12,031 nt of DNA from a candidate division WWE3 bacterium RIFOXYC2_FULL_42_13 (GTDB lineage Bacteria; Patescibacteriota; WWE3; UBA101185; UBA10185): NCBI GenBank assembly GCA_001773255.1, contig MEWF01000011.1:65505-77535 (forward strand), in the 5' to 3' direction. Position numbers and translations under genes: made by a program. Shown here in pieces: positions 1 through 6,253 of the stretch. Under the pieces are notes generated by a model that did no database searches, had not been told where the DNA came from, and saw nothing but the letters and a program-made list of their open reading frames with translations. How positions within the stretch are numbered: position 1 is the stretch's first letter; every line of letters begins with the position of its first letter.

Positions 1-331
1 TAACGACGTTCTCCTCAGGATGAACCGCCGGCACACCATCGAGGATTTCGAGACTTTAATAAATCAAATTAAAAAAGTTAAGAGGGACATTGAAATCGGA
101 ACTGATCTTATTGTTGGTTTTCCCGGTGAAACCCGCGAGCAATTTTTAGACACCGTTGAACTGGTTAAAAAAATCAATTTTTCAGTAGCTTTCATAGCCA
201 TGTACTCTTCGCGCAAAGGAACCGTTTCGGAAAAGACATTCGATGACGATGTCCCGCCCGCCGAGAAAAAATATAGACACGATTTTCTTACCAAGGCATG
301 GAAAGCTTCGAAGAAGAAAGAACGTCTATGA
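1..331 (+). CDS. miaB: MiaB-like tRNA methylthiotransferase, C-terminal part (5' end outside window)
   Basis: Only the last ~110 codons are present; the frame is open from base 2. The residues NDVLLRMNRRHT, then a TDLIVGFPGET segment, then YSSRKGT and DDDVPPAEKK match the C-terminal part of the radical SAM domain of MiaB-type methylthiotransferases, which turn i6A37 of tRNA into ms2i6A37. The N-terminal UPF0004 domain and the CxxxCxxC cluster would lie upstream, outside the window. The miaA gene follows at once, overlapping by ATGA, which favours MiaB over the RimO or MtaB relatives. Oddly, the protein stops about 20 residues after the DDDVPP segment with a Lys-rich tail (KASKKKERL), just where MiaB normally goes on for about 70 residues as a TRAM RNA-binding domain. 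MiaA coding sequence occupies the space, so no frameshifted TRAM is hidden here. Confidence 0.85.
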   Translation, partial: NDVLLRMNRRHTIEDFETLINQIKKVKRDIEIGTDLIVGFPGETREQFLDTVELVKKINFSVAFIAMYSSRKGTVSEKTFDDDVPPAEKKYRHDFLTKAWKASKKKERL

Positions 332-1278
332 AAGCCATCGTAATAGGAAGAGCTATAGTAATAGTAGGCCCGACTTCAACCGGCAAAACTTCTCTATCCG
401 TTGAATTATGCAAAAAGCTGGGTGGGGAAATAATCTCAGCTGATTCCCGTCAGATTTATAAACACATGGATGTGGGGACAGGAAAACTACCATTGGGTAA
501 TCCGTCCGACATTAAAAAAGGCGAAGGTTTCTGGGAGTTGGACGGGATCAAAGTTTGGGGATACGACTTAGTGTCTCCAGACCAATACTTTTCAAGTTAC
601 GATTTTGCAAAGTATGCACTGGAGAAGACCGGAGAGATTTTTTCGCGCGGTAAGAACGTATTTCTTGTAGGCGGTACCGGGTACTACGTGGACACCGTGA
701 CCGGGAAATTAGTGTTAAATACCAATATTGAGCCGGATTTTGAGCTACGCGCCGAGCTTGAAAATAAACCCCTTCCGGAGTTACAGTCCCTCCTCACGTC
801 GTTAAATCTAGAGGCTTTCAAAAAAATAGATAAAAATAATCCGGTCAGATTAATCCGCGCAATCGAAAAAGAAAAAGGAGTGAAAAAAAATCTCACTCCC
901 CTACCCCGCTTCGGTGCCGAATTTATTTATATCGGGCTTACGGGTCCCCGCGAATTTTTATATTCAAAAGCAGATAAATGGGTCGAAGCGGTTTGGAAAA
1001 ATGGTCTTATTCCCGAAACAGAAAAACTTTTATCAATGAACTTCGGTCCCTTCCCACCACTCCGCGGACTTGTCTATAAAACTGCGGTGTCCTTCTTAAA
1101 TAAAGAAATTCCGCAAGACGGTGCAGTGCAGAGGATAAAGTTTGATATCCACGCTTATATAAGGCGCCAGCAAACCTGGTTTAAGCGCAACCCGAATATA
1201 AGTTGGTTTGATGTTTCAGTCGATTCGTACGGGGAAAACGTATATAATTTTACTAAGGAGAAATTGAAAAATGGATAA
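328..1278 (+). CDS. miaA: tRNA dimethylallyltransferase MiaA
   Basis: MiaA transfers the dimethylallyl group of DMAPP to N6 of A37 in tRNAs that read U-starting codons; MiaB then adds the methylthio group. Visible motifs, numbered from the start chosen here (316 aa): P-loop GPTSTGKT at 14-21, ADSRQIYKHMDVGTGK from 38, VGGTGYYVD in the middle, NPVRLIRAIE, and near the C-terminus YIRRQQTWFKRNP, the usual RQxTWFKR signature. Length is normal for the family. The start at ATG 328 is preferred to the in-frame ATG 298: it forms a 4-base ATGA overlap with the miaB stop and puts the P-loop at the usual distance from the N-terminus. The longer form would add ten unconserved residues (MESFEEERTS). It overlaps the next gene by 8 bases. 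Confidence 0.93.
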   Translation: MKAIVIGRAIVIVGPTSTGKTSLSVELCKKLGGEIISADSRQIYKHMDVGTGKLPLGNPSDIKKGEGFWELDGIKVWGYDLVSPDQYFSSYDFAKYALEKTGEIFSRGKNVFLVGGTGYYVDTVTGKLVLNTNIEPDFELRAELENKPLPELQSLLTSLNLEAFKKIDKNNPVRLIRAIEKEKGVKKNLTPLPRFGAEFIYIGLTGPREFLYSKADKWVEAVWKNGLIPETEKLLSMNFGPFPPLRGLVYKTAVSFLNKEIPQDGAVQRIKFDIHAYIRRQQTWFKRNPNISWFDVSVDSYGENVYNFTKEKLKNG

Positions 1279-2260
1279 ACAGGTCGTCATCTCTTTTAAA
1301 ACTATTTTATTAACTTTCGCTGTTGCCCTTGCGGGATATGTAATTTTCAGACTGGGTTCCGTGATAGGCATTTTCGCTATCGCTACTCTCTTAGTTATCG
1401 CCATGGAGTCAGTGATAAATTACTTCATGAAGCTTACTGTTTTAAATAAACCGCTAAGAAGAGGGGTCGCTGTCTTGATCTCGTACGGCTTGTTGCTCCT
1501 TGTCATGATAGTGGTAGGTACGGTCGGAGTGCCCCCTGTTATTGCCCAGTTTCAAAAAATGATCGCGGGAATTTCGCAGATAGCTCAGGGGCTTAATCTC
1601 GGTGATGATTTCAGTATCCAGCTCAAGGACTTTTTACCTCAGGCGGCAAACGTTTCATCCGAGCTTTTGTCTGTTACCATTTCAGTATTTTCAAACGCCA
1701 CAACTATTTTCAGCATTTTCGTTATAGCTATTTACATGTCCCTCGACTGGAAAAATCTCAAGAAGCGTTTTTTCACACTTTTTCCCGAGCGTTTGGAGGA
1801 TGAAGCCGAAGATACTTTTTTGGAAGTGGAAAGAAATGTTGGTCAGTGGTTAAAAGGTCAACTTCTTTTAATGCTGGTAGTCGGTTTGGCAAGTTTTATC
1901 GGTTTGCTGCTTCTTGATATTAGATATCCTTTGGCCCTAGCTATGGTCGCCGGTCTGTTGGAAATAGTTCCGATGATCGGGCCCGTGCTTTCTGCTGTAG
2001 TCGCCGCAATTATCGGCTTTTCCGAAACTCCGGTAAAAGGAGTAGGCGTCATTGCATTATTTATAATCATTCAACAGCTTGAAAACAATTTGCTGGTTCC
2101 GAAAATCATGCAGAAAGTTTCAGGATTTAGTCCGTTGATTATTTTATTGGCTTTACTCATCGGGTCGGAATTTTTCGGTGTGGTCGGAGCAATTGTTGCG
2201 GTGCCGACGACGATGATTATTTCGATAATTCTTAAGAGAGTTCTAGGTCGGTCGGATTAA
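1271..2260 (+). CDS. AI-2E family (PerM/TqsA-like) membrane transporter
   Basis: A 329-residue integral membrane protein with about eight hydrophobic segments. The C-terminal half carries the family's conserved stretches: a GQLLLMLVVG segment, the YPLALAMVAGLLEIVPMIGP loop, then QQLENNLLVPKIM, and a final GVVGAIVAVPTT hairpin. Members of this family (PF01594) have been linked to export of autoinducer-2, to Na+/H+ exchange or to permeation; the substrate cannot be read from sequence. The start ATG 1271 lies inside the end of miaA, with an AAGGAG ribosome site nine bases upstream (1256-1261), so it is probably translated from the miaB-miaA transcript. A functional tie to tRNA modification is not implied. 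Confidence 0.88.
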   Translation: MDKQVVISFKTILLTFAVALAGYVIFRLGSVIGIFAIATLLVIAMESVINYFMKLTVLNKPLRRGVAVLISYGLLLLVMIVVGTVGVPPVIAQFQKMIAGISQIAQGLNLGDDFSIQLKDFLPQAANVSSELLSVTISVFSNATTIFSIFVIAIYMSLDWKNLKKRFFTLFPERLEDEAEDTFLEVERNVGQWLKGQLLLMLVVGLASFIGLLLLDIRYPLALAMVAGLLEIVPMIGPVLSAVVAAIIGFSETPVKGVGVIALFIIIQQLENNLLVPKIMQKVSGFSPLIILLALLIGSEFFGVVGAIVAVPTTMIISIILKRVLGRSD

Positions 2261-2284
2261 CCTCCGGTTAACTCCTGCTAGCCA

Positions 2285-2302
2285 AGTAACTTTAGCGTTA
2301 CT
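2285..2302. other. Small inverted repeat between convergent genes
   Basis: AGTAAC and GTTACT form a 6-bp stem with a TTTAGC loop. It lies between the end of the AI-2E gene and the tail of the opposing nucleotidyltransferase gene, and overlaps that gene's TAG stop (2301-2303). It could weakly stop transcription, but neither side has a run of T after the stem, so it is not a standard intrinsic terminator. Confidence 0.25.
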
Positions 2303-3068
2303 ATAACTTGTAATTACAATCAATTAAAGTATCAATTGAGTGTAAAAGTTTCTGAAAATCCTTTTCATAGTCAACTTCTGATATCGTAATCGGATTTTCT
2401 ACTAGGAGACAGTTATTGTTGCTTTCCAGGTATACTTTTGGATAAAATTCAATCTTATTTTTGTACTTATCCTTTTTAATTGTTTCCTCATAAAAATTTC
2501 TATCAATAACGTATGGCATTTGCGTTATATAGTTATCACCTTCCGATGTGAACTCTTTCGGTTTCTCTCCTGAAATATTTTCAAATCCGATTATTTTGTT
2601 CCCATTTACACGTGCGATTGAAACACAAGACTCATATCTATACTTATAACCGGATACAACAATAGAATCCTTTGTATAGACTTTTTCCATTTTCTTTAAG
2701 AACATGTATGATTGGGGAGAATGACCGCAAAGCAAGTAAAATGGTTCAGTTCCAAAGTGGTCGATAACTAAGTTTACTGCACCTCTAAAACCCAGACCTA
2801 ATTCTGTAGGATACTGCACCCAAGTGATTTCCTTGTATTTCTTTTTTAAATAATCTAGTCTCTTTAGACTTTTTCTAGGAATCTTCTCTTCATCGTCCTT
2901 GTTTGGGAGAAAAACTAATACATCTTCGATACCTGCTAGAAATATTGAATCTAATACATATTCCAGTAATATTTTGCCTTTGTAAATAATATGCGACTTA
3001 GTACCCATTCCCAAGCGTATACCGCGACTACCGGCCATCACCAATGCTTTTTTAACCTTAGTTCCCAT
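2301..3068 (-). CDS. Nucleotidyltransferase-fold protein with altered sugar-nucleotidyltransferase motifs
   Basis: A 255-residue protein resembling NDP-sugar pyrophosphorylases of the GlmU/RmlA type. The N-terminus ALVMAGSRGIRLGMGTKSH sits where the family has LAGGxGTRLxPxTxxxPK. Next come GKILLEYVLDS, a VQYPTELGLGFRGAVNLV segment typical of the NTP-binding region, and YLLCGHSP where the metal-binding GD motif is expected. Three hallmarks differ: the second Gly of AGG is Ser, the PK pair reads SH, and GD reads GH (His116). It may therefore be inactive, use another chemistry, or bind nucleotide only. By hand count of bases 2341-3000 it has about 32% G+C against about 43% for flanking genes, and it is read against its neighbours, so recent acquisition is plausible. 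The ATG at 3068 has no Shine-Dalgarno. No partner gene nearby reveals its substrate. Confidence 0.7.
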   Translation of the reverse strand: MGTKVKKALVMAGSRGIRLGMGTKSHIIYKGKILLEYVLDSIFLAGIEDVLVFLPNKDDEEKIPRKSLKRLDYLKKKYKEITWVQYPTELGLGFRGAVNLVIDHFGTEPFYLLCGHSPQSYMFLKKMEKVYTKDSIVVSGYKYRYESCVSIARVNGNKIIGFENISGEKPKEFTSEGDNYITQMPYVIDRNFYEETIKKDKYKNKIEFYPKVYLESNNNCLLVENPITISEVDYEKDFQKLLHSIDTLIDCNYKL

Positions 3069-3074
3069 GTGTTT

Positions 3075-3080
3075 ATCTTA
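3075..3080 (-). promoter_or_regulatory. Extended -10-like box for the nucleotidyltransferase gene
   Basis: On the minus strand TAAGAT is preceded by TGC (an extended -10 pattern) and lies only six bases before the ATG. Transcription from it would start at about the start codon, giving a leaderless message. No clear -35 is seen. An AT dyad, TTTGAA-AG-TTCAAA, lies just upstream at 3095-3108 and could be an operator. Confidence 0.4.
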
Positions 3081-3145
3081 GCATCAAGTACAATTTTGAA
3101 AGTTCAAACAGCGTATAGTACACCAGGCTTCAATTAACTTCATAT

Positions 3146-3472
3146 ACGGGAAGCGAATAAGCCAGATTCTGTTCGCCCTTGCGGGTTGCGAACCATCTAT
3201 CTACGCCCCATCTTCGTGCCTCGCCGAGCAGGCTGATAACGGCACATTCGTGGGTTGCTGAGGGGTGGGATTGCCCGTTTCACCCTGTTTCATAGCAAAG
3301 CTTTAGAAACAGGCTCGTCTCTGTTGCTCTCGGAGCGCGTCTTCGCCCTCCGTTCTTTCGTCCTTTCGGACTAAAACACCAGAACTTACGTTTCGGAGAT
3401 TACCCTCCGTCCCCCTGCTCTGTACAGTCTGGACTTTCCTGGCCTAAAAGGCCCGGTTCGCCTGCTTCCCGT
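3146..3472 (-). ncRNA. rnpB: RNase P RNA (M1 RNA), bacterial type A-like
   Basis: This is the catalytic RNA that trims the 5' leader of pre-tRNAs. Read on the minus strand, it begins ACGGGAAGC, pairing with GCTTCCCGT at its end (P1, 9 bp). GCGAACC then pairs with GGTTCGC near the 3' end (P2), followed by a short GGCC/GGCC hairpin (P3) and the hallmark AGGAAAGTCC (P4, 5' strand). Further along are GCAACAGAGACGAGCC, a long hairpin CCTGTTTC/GAAACAGG (P12-like), GTGAAACGGGCAATCCC, TAGATAGATGG, a GCAA-capped CCC/GGG hairpin (P19-like), and the conserved end ACAGAATCTGGCTTAT. Ends are set by P1; length is about 327 nt. The P15 area is short, with no obvious GGU loop motif. No T-rich terminator follows the 3' end. 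Confidence 0.95.
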
Positions 3473-3478
3473 GGCCGT

Positions 3479-3484
3479 ATTCTA
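3479..3484 (-). promoter_or_regulatory. -10 box of the rnpB promoter
   Basis: TAGAAT on the minus strand lies six bases before the first base of P1, so the expected transcription start agrees with the 5' end inferred from RNA pairing. No good -35 hexamer is seen at 16-18 bases. Confidence 0.55.
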
Positions 3485-3621
3485 CCACCTTTGACACCCA
3501 AAGATGATTTTCTACCTTTTTTATCTGTTGCAAAGAGGTAACCCCGGGGTGTCTCGAATTAAAAGGGGCGCGAATAGGCAACCCCACTGTACTCAGAGTG
3601 GCTGCCTCTGAGCGACACGCA

Positions 3622-3632
3622 TATGATATCAT
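3622..3632 (+). promoter_or_regulatory. -10-like box(es) just before mltG
   Basis: TATGAT (3622-3627) and the overlapping TATCAT (3627-3632) lie 11 and 6 bases before the mltG ATG. No Shine-Dalgarno is present (the ATG follows ATTACTCC). Either box would give a message with almost no leader. The -35 region is unremarkable. Confidence 0.4.
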
Positions 3633-3638
3633 TACTCC

Positions 3639-4709
3639 ATGATCGAGCCACTTGATCCAACCAAATACCACGTTTTAAGTCCCGCGGGTAAAAAGAGGTT
3701 AATTTTCGTCAGCCTCTTTTTTATATTTATCGTACTTCCTTTTCTACTAAGAACGTACTATCGTGTGGCTATAAACAGACCTTCCCAATCGGGGAAAGAA
3801 GTAAGTGTGGAAATTATGAAAGGTGATGGAGTTGCTGATACCGCTCGGAATCTTTTAGAAAAAGGCGCGATAAATTCCGACTTTCTTTTCAATATCTACG
3901 TTTACACGGGAAAGTTCGGAAATAAGATACAGGCCGGGACTTATAAAATACCTGCAGGTTCAAATTTAAAACAAGTCGTGGAGATTATTCAGCATGGAAC
4001 TAACGATGTTCAACTGACTTTTCTGGAAGGATGGCGTACTGAAGAATTCGCGCGTCTCGCTGCAAACAATCTCGACAACATAGATTTTCAGGAATTTATA
4101 AGTTTGGCGAAAGACAAAGAGGGATTTCTTTTTCCGGACACATACTCTATAAACAAAGATATTCAAGAAAAGGACCTCCTGGAAATATTTACGTCTACCT
4201 TTGACGAGAAAACTAAAGATGTTCTCACTGAAGATAATTTGACCAGAGCAGGTCTGAGCAGACAGCAGGTTATAATTTTTGCTTCTATGCTCGAGCGCGA
4301 GATACACACGGAAGAAGATAGACCGGTTGTTGCCGGAATTATTATTAAAAGGTGGAGAGAAGACATGAAGCTTGATGTGGACGCAACCACGCAGTACGTA
4401 GCCGCCTGGCAGGATATTTGCGGTATCCCCGAAAGATGCATTCCTCTGCTTGAGGAAGTAGAAAACTTTGACTGGTGGCCCACTATTCTTACTCAGGACG
4501 ACTTGGAGTTGGACAGCCCTTATAATACGAGGAAGAATTTAGGTCTGCCCCCGGCGCCTATTTCGAATCCGGGTGAGAAAGCTATAAAAGCGGTTTTGAA
4601 TGCCCAAGAAAGTCCATACTACTTTTATCTAACGGATCAGGAGGGTGTTGTTCATTACGCGTCCACTTTGGAACAACACAATTCTAACGTTGCAAGATAT
4701 ATTCAGTGA
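3639..4709 (+). CDS. mltG: Endolytic murein transglycosylase MltG (YceG-like)
   Basis: MltG cuts nascent glycan strands at the inner membrane and sets their length. The 356-residue protein has a short basic cytoplasmic N-terminus, one membrane segment (about 20-38), a LysM-like region around GTYKIPAGSNLKQVVEII, EGFLFPDTYS at 161-170, the catalytic segment ASMLEREI with the probable catalytic Glu219, LDVDATTQY at 245-253, LDSPYNTRKNLGLPPAPISNPG from 291, and the closing YYFYLT...HYASTLEQHNSNV. Between the DATTQY and SPYNT blocks it carries about 37 residues, against a much shorter loop in E. coli MltG; the insert includes a Cys pair (261, 267) and a WWP motif. The start has no ribosome site and probably lies at the transcript's 5' end. 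Its stop overlaps the opposing DUF151 gene by 7 bases. Confidence 0.95.
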   Translation: MIEPLDPTKYHVLSPAGKKRLIFVSLFFIFIVLPFLLRTYYRVAINRPSQSGKEVSVEIMKGDGVADTARNLLEKGAINSDFLFNIYVYTGKFGNKIQAGTYKIPAGSNLKQVVEIIQHGTNDVQLTFLEGWRTEEFARLAANNLDNIDFQEFISLAKDKEGFLFPDTYSINKDIQEKDLLEIFTSTFDEKTKDVLTEDNLTRAGLSRQQVIIFASMLEREIHTEEDRPVVAGIIIKRWREDMKLDVDATTQYVAAWQDICGIPERCIPLLEEVENFDWWPTILTQDDLELDSPYNTRKNLGLPPAPISNPGEKAIKAVLNAQESPYYFYLTDQEGVVHYASTLEQHNSNVARYIQ

Positions 4710-5113
4710 TCTTTTGTGCTGTCTTTAAGTGCGTTCTCTATCATCTCTCTTGAGACGAAAAATCCTAAGTTTTTAATTATTTTTTCGTCAATAAAAATCG
4801 GAGTGTCGAGCATTCTACAGATCTTAAGTGCGACAACGGGCGGTATGTTTATGTCCGTAAATTTACGTTCCTGTTTTAGAGTCAGATATGTGTAGAAAGC
4901 TCCGTCCTGGAGTTTATATATTTTTGAGGAAACAACCTCTGCCCTCAAAGTTGTAAGTATGTGCCGGAAAATAGTACACAGATCGGGGTAAAAAAAATTC
5001 GATTCATCTTTTAACTCCATAGGCACTAGGATCTTCGGATTTTTGCACAGGAGATAGGCAGTCTTTCTATCATTCCCGGGTATGGTAGTGATATACTTTG
5101 CTTCCTTATACAT
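4703..5113 (-). CDS. DUF151 / bifunctional nuclease-domain protein
   Basis: A 136-residue protein matching the DUF151 fold (PF02577), known from Thermotoga TM0160 and the plant bifunctional nucleases. The run DLCTIFRHILTTLRAEVVSS, then KLQDGAFYTYLTLK, then INIPPVVALKICRMLDTPIFI and EKII, follows the family pattern of D..L...l..lga.v..v.i..l.dgtfyA.l.l..g, DaRPSDAiALAlR.g.PIyv, and e.vl. The canonical DARPSD acidic motif reads NIPPVV here, so the putative acidic site is altered and nuclease activity is doubtful. It may act as a stress or binding factor. It is transcribed away from the ftsEX cluster across a 41-base shared promoter region, and converges on mltG. Confidence 0.72.
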   Translation of the reverse strand: MYKEAKYITTIPGNDRKTAYLLCKNPKILVPMELKDESNFFYPDLCTIFRHILTTLRAEVVSSKIYKLQDGAFYTYLTLKQERKFTDINIPPVVALKICRMLDTPIFIDEKIIKNLGFFVSREMIENALKDSTKDH

Positions 5114-5125
5114 TTTCCCGATGTT

Positions 5126-5131
5126 AGAATA
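5126..5131 (-). promoter_or_regulatory. Possible -10 box of the DUF151 gene
   Basis: TATTCT on the minus strand lies 12 bases before the ATG (sequence between: AACATCGGGAAA). It matches the -10 consensus in four of six positions, with no clear -35. It nearly overlaps the divergent promoter of the ftsEX cluster, so the two may affect each other. Confidence 0.3.
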
Positions 5132-5137
5132 TAGCTG

Positions 5138-5143
5138 TATAAT
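5138..5143 (+). promoter_or_regulatory. Consensus -10 box of the ftsEX cluster
   Basis: A perfect TATAAT directly preceded by TG lies 11 bases before the ATG at 5155. The expected start of transcription leaves a leader of only about 0-5 bases. No Shine-Dalgarno is seen before the ATG, and no convincing -35 at 16-18 bases. Confidence 0.5.
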
Positions 5144-5154
5144 TTACTTACTAT

Positions 5155-5580
5155 ATGCAACTGCTCAAAGATATCTACAATAACGCTGAAGCCCTGAAAG
5201 GCCGCAAACTTATTACCGTGACAATCGTTCTTTCAATAGTCTTTCTGGGAATCGGCATTTTCATAGGGTATCTTAACAATCTCATATTAAAAAAAGGTGA
5301 AATCTCTTCGGAAACGGTGCTTCCTCCCCCTGTGGCAGACACCACGATCGTGCTTGAGGGGCGCGTGGCTTACACCAACCCCGAATATTACCCCGGTGAT
5401 GAAATATCCTACGTTTTAACTGATGCCTCAGGAAAAGAAATTTCGTTACTTAAAGCCGAAGATGACAAGCTGGCTTTAGCCGAGGGGTTAAATGTCAAAG
5501 TGCGTGGTGACGAGATGAGAACCGAATCAGGAACCAAGTATTTAATGGTCAGGGAGGTCATTATCAATGCCGCAAATTGA
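5155..5580 (+). CDS. Membrane-anchored protein with probable OB-like domain, first gene of ftsEX cluster
   Basis: I do not recognise a named family. The 141-residue protein has a short charged N-terminus, one transmembrane segment (about 19-45) and an outside part. The latter holds beta-rich stretches: TIVLEGRVAYTNPEYYPGDE, ISYVLTDASGKEISLLKA, then LNVKVRGDEM and KYLMVREVI. The pattern GRV..., LxDxxGxExxLL, GxxVxVxG, LxVxxV is what small OB-fold domains show. The fold call is inference. It leads the operon, has a perfect TATAAT upstream, and overlaps ftsE by 14 bases with the ftsE ribosome site inside it, so it is made together with FtsEX. A role at the division site or in wall or membrane binding is plausible but unproven. 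Confidence 0.6.
   Translation: MQLLKDIYNNAEALKGRKLITVTIVLSIVFLGIGIFIGYLNNLILKKGEISSETVLPPPVADTTIVLEGRVAYTNPEYYPGDEISYVLTDASGKEISLLKAEDDKLALAEGLNVKVRGDEMRTESGTKYLMVREVIINAAN
5551..5557 (+). promoter_or_regulatory. Shine-Dalgarno of ftsE
   Basis: AGGGAGG ends nine bases before the ftsE ATG and fixes that start inside the tail of the preceding gene. The same heptamer recurs before ftsX (6231-6237), in contrast with the cluster's first gene, which has none. Confidence 0.75.
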
Positions 5581-6253
5581 ATTTATTAACGTTTCCAAGG
5601 AATATGATCCCGGTAAAAAAGTGCTGGACGATGTAACGTTCAAGGTCGAGCCCGGTGAGTTTATGTTCGTAGTCGGACCTTCGGGGGCCGGTAAGTCGAC
5701 GATCATTAAACTGTTGACCAAAGAAGAAACGCCGGAGGTCGGGGACATTCTGTTCAACGGTGAGAGTATTCTGAATATTTTAAAAGAGTCGGTGCCCGAT
5801 CTGAGGAGAAAGATCGGTGTTGTTTTTCAGGACTTCAGACTTCTGGACTCAAAAACCGTTTTTGACAATGTCGCGGTGGCCTTGGAGGTTGCCGATTCAA
5901 GTTTGGAAGAGATCAGAAGTATTGTACCGAACGTTTTGAATATGGTCGGACTAACGGAAAAAATGTTTAAATATCCCAAACAACTTTCGGGAGGGGAAAA
6001 ACAAAAGGTCGCTATAGCCCGCGCTTTAGCTCACGAACCCGATGTTATACTGGCCGACGAACCCACGGGAATGATAGATCCTGATTCTGTGGACGACGTT
6101 CTTGAAGTTTTGGAAAAAATAAACTCGCTGGGTACCACGATCTTAATGGCTACACATGATCAGGAGATCGTGAACGCAATGAAAAAAAGAGTGCTCCGCA
6201 TCGAAAGGGGTCAGGTAATTTCAGATAAGAAGGGAGGCAAATACCGTGCCTAA
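5567..6253 (+). CDS. ftsE: Cell division ATP-binding protein FtsE
   Basis: The ATPase of the FtsEX complex, an ABC-type machine that uses ATP to control peptidoglycan hydrolysis at the septum rather than to move a solute. All ABC motifs are present in 228 residues: Walker A GPSGAGKST (37-45), Q-loop VVFQDF (Gln88), signature LSGGEKQKVAIARAL (from 140), Walker B VILADEPTG (Glu165), and H-loop ATHD (His197). FQDFRLL and ADEPTGMIDP are typical of FtsE as opposed to LolD-like ATPases, and ftsX follows directly with an 8-base overlap. The start is supported by AGGGAGG at 5551-5557. Nothing is missing, so activity is expected. Confidence 0.96.
   Translation: MPQIEFINVSKEYDPGKKVLDDVTFKVEPGEFMFVVGPSGAGKSTIIKLLTKEETPEVGDILFNGESILNILKESVPDLRRKIGVVFQDFRLLDSKTVFDNVAVALEVADSSLEEIRSIVPNVLNMVGLTEKMFKYPKQLSGGEKQKVAIARALAHEPDVILADEPTGMIDPDSVDDVLEVLEKINSLGTTILMATHDQEIVNAMKKRVLRIERGQVISDKKGGKYRA

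Larger units (their letters stand above)
3473..3638. other. rnpB-mltG intergenic region with nested inverted repeats
   Basis: No credible protein is encoded here. The left part holds the rnpB promoter and the right end the mltG start region. Between them 3541-3610 is G+C-rich (41 of 70 bases) and full of dyads: the palindrome ACCCCGGGGT (3541-3550); AGGCA/TGCCT (3577-3581 and 3603-3607) enclosing CCACT/AGTGG (3584-3588 and 3597-3601); and a competing perfect 7-bp pair CTCAGAG/CTCTGAG (3592-3598 and 3606-3612). The last two folds exclude each other. It could be an operator region, a small structured RNA or a relic of a lost gene. No tRNA-like T-loop was found. Confidence 0.45.

Noticed and set aside
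298..327. Upstream start for MiaA at ATG 298
   Set aside because: It would overlap miaB by 34 bases and add unconserved residues; ATG 328 gives the usual ATGA overlap.
3530..3612. Possible tRNA or tRNA relic in the rnpB-mltG gap
   Set aside because: Stems are present, but no GTTCRA T-loop, no 7-bp acceptor pair and no anticodon arm could be fitted on either strand.
3444..3671. 75-residue open frame on the minus strand over rnpB and the mltG start
   Set aside because: It runs through the conserved 5' part of RNase P RNA and through mltG codons, and has no recognisable protein pattern.
4163..4483. 106-residue minus-strand frame within mltG
   Set aside because: It shadows conserved mltG codons, including the catalytic segment, and has no family signature.
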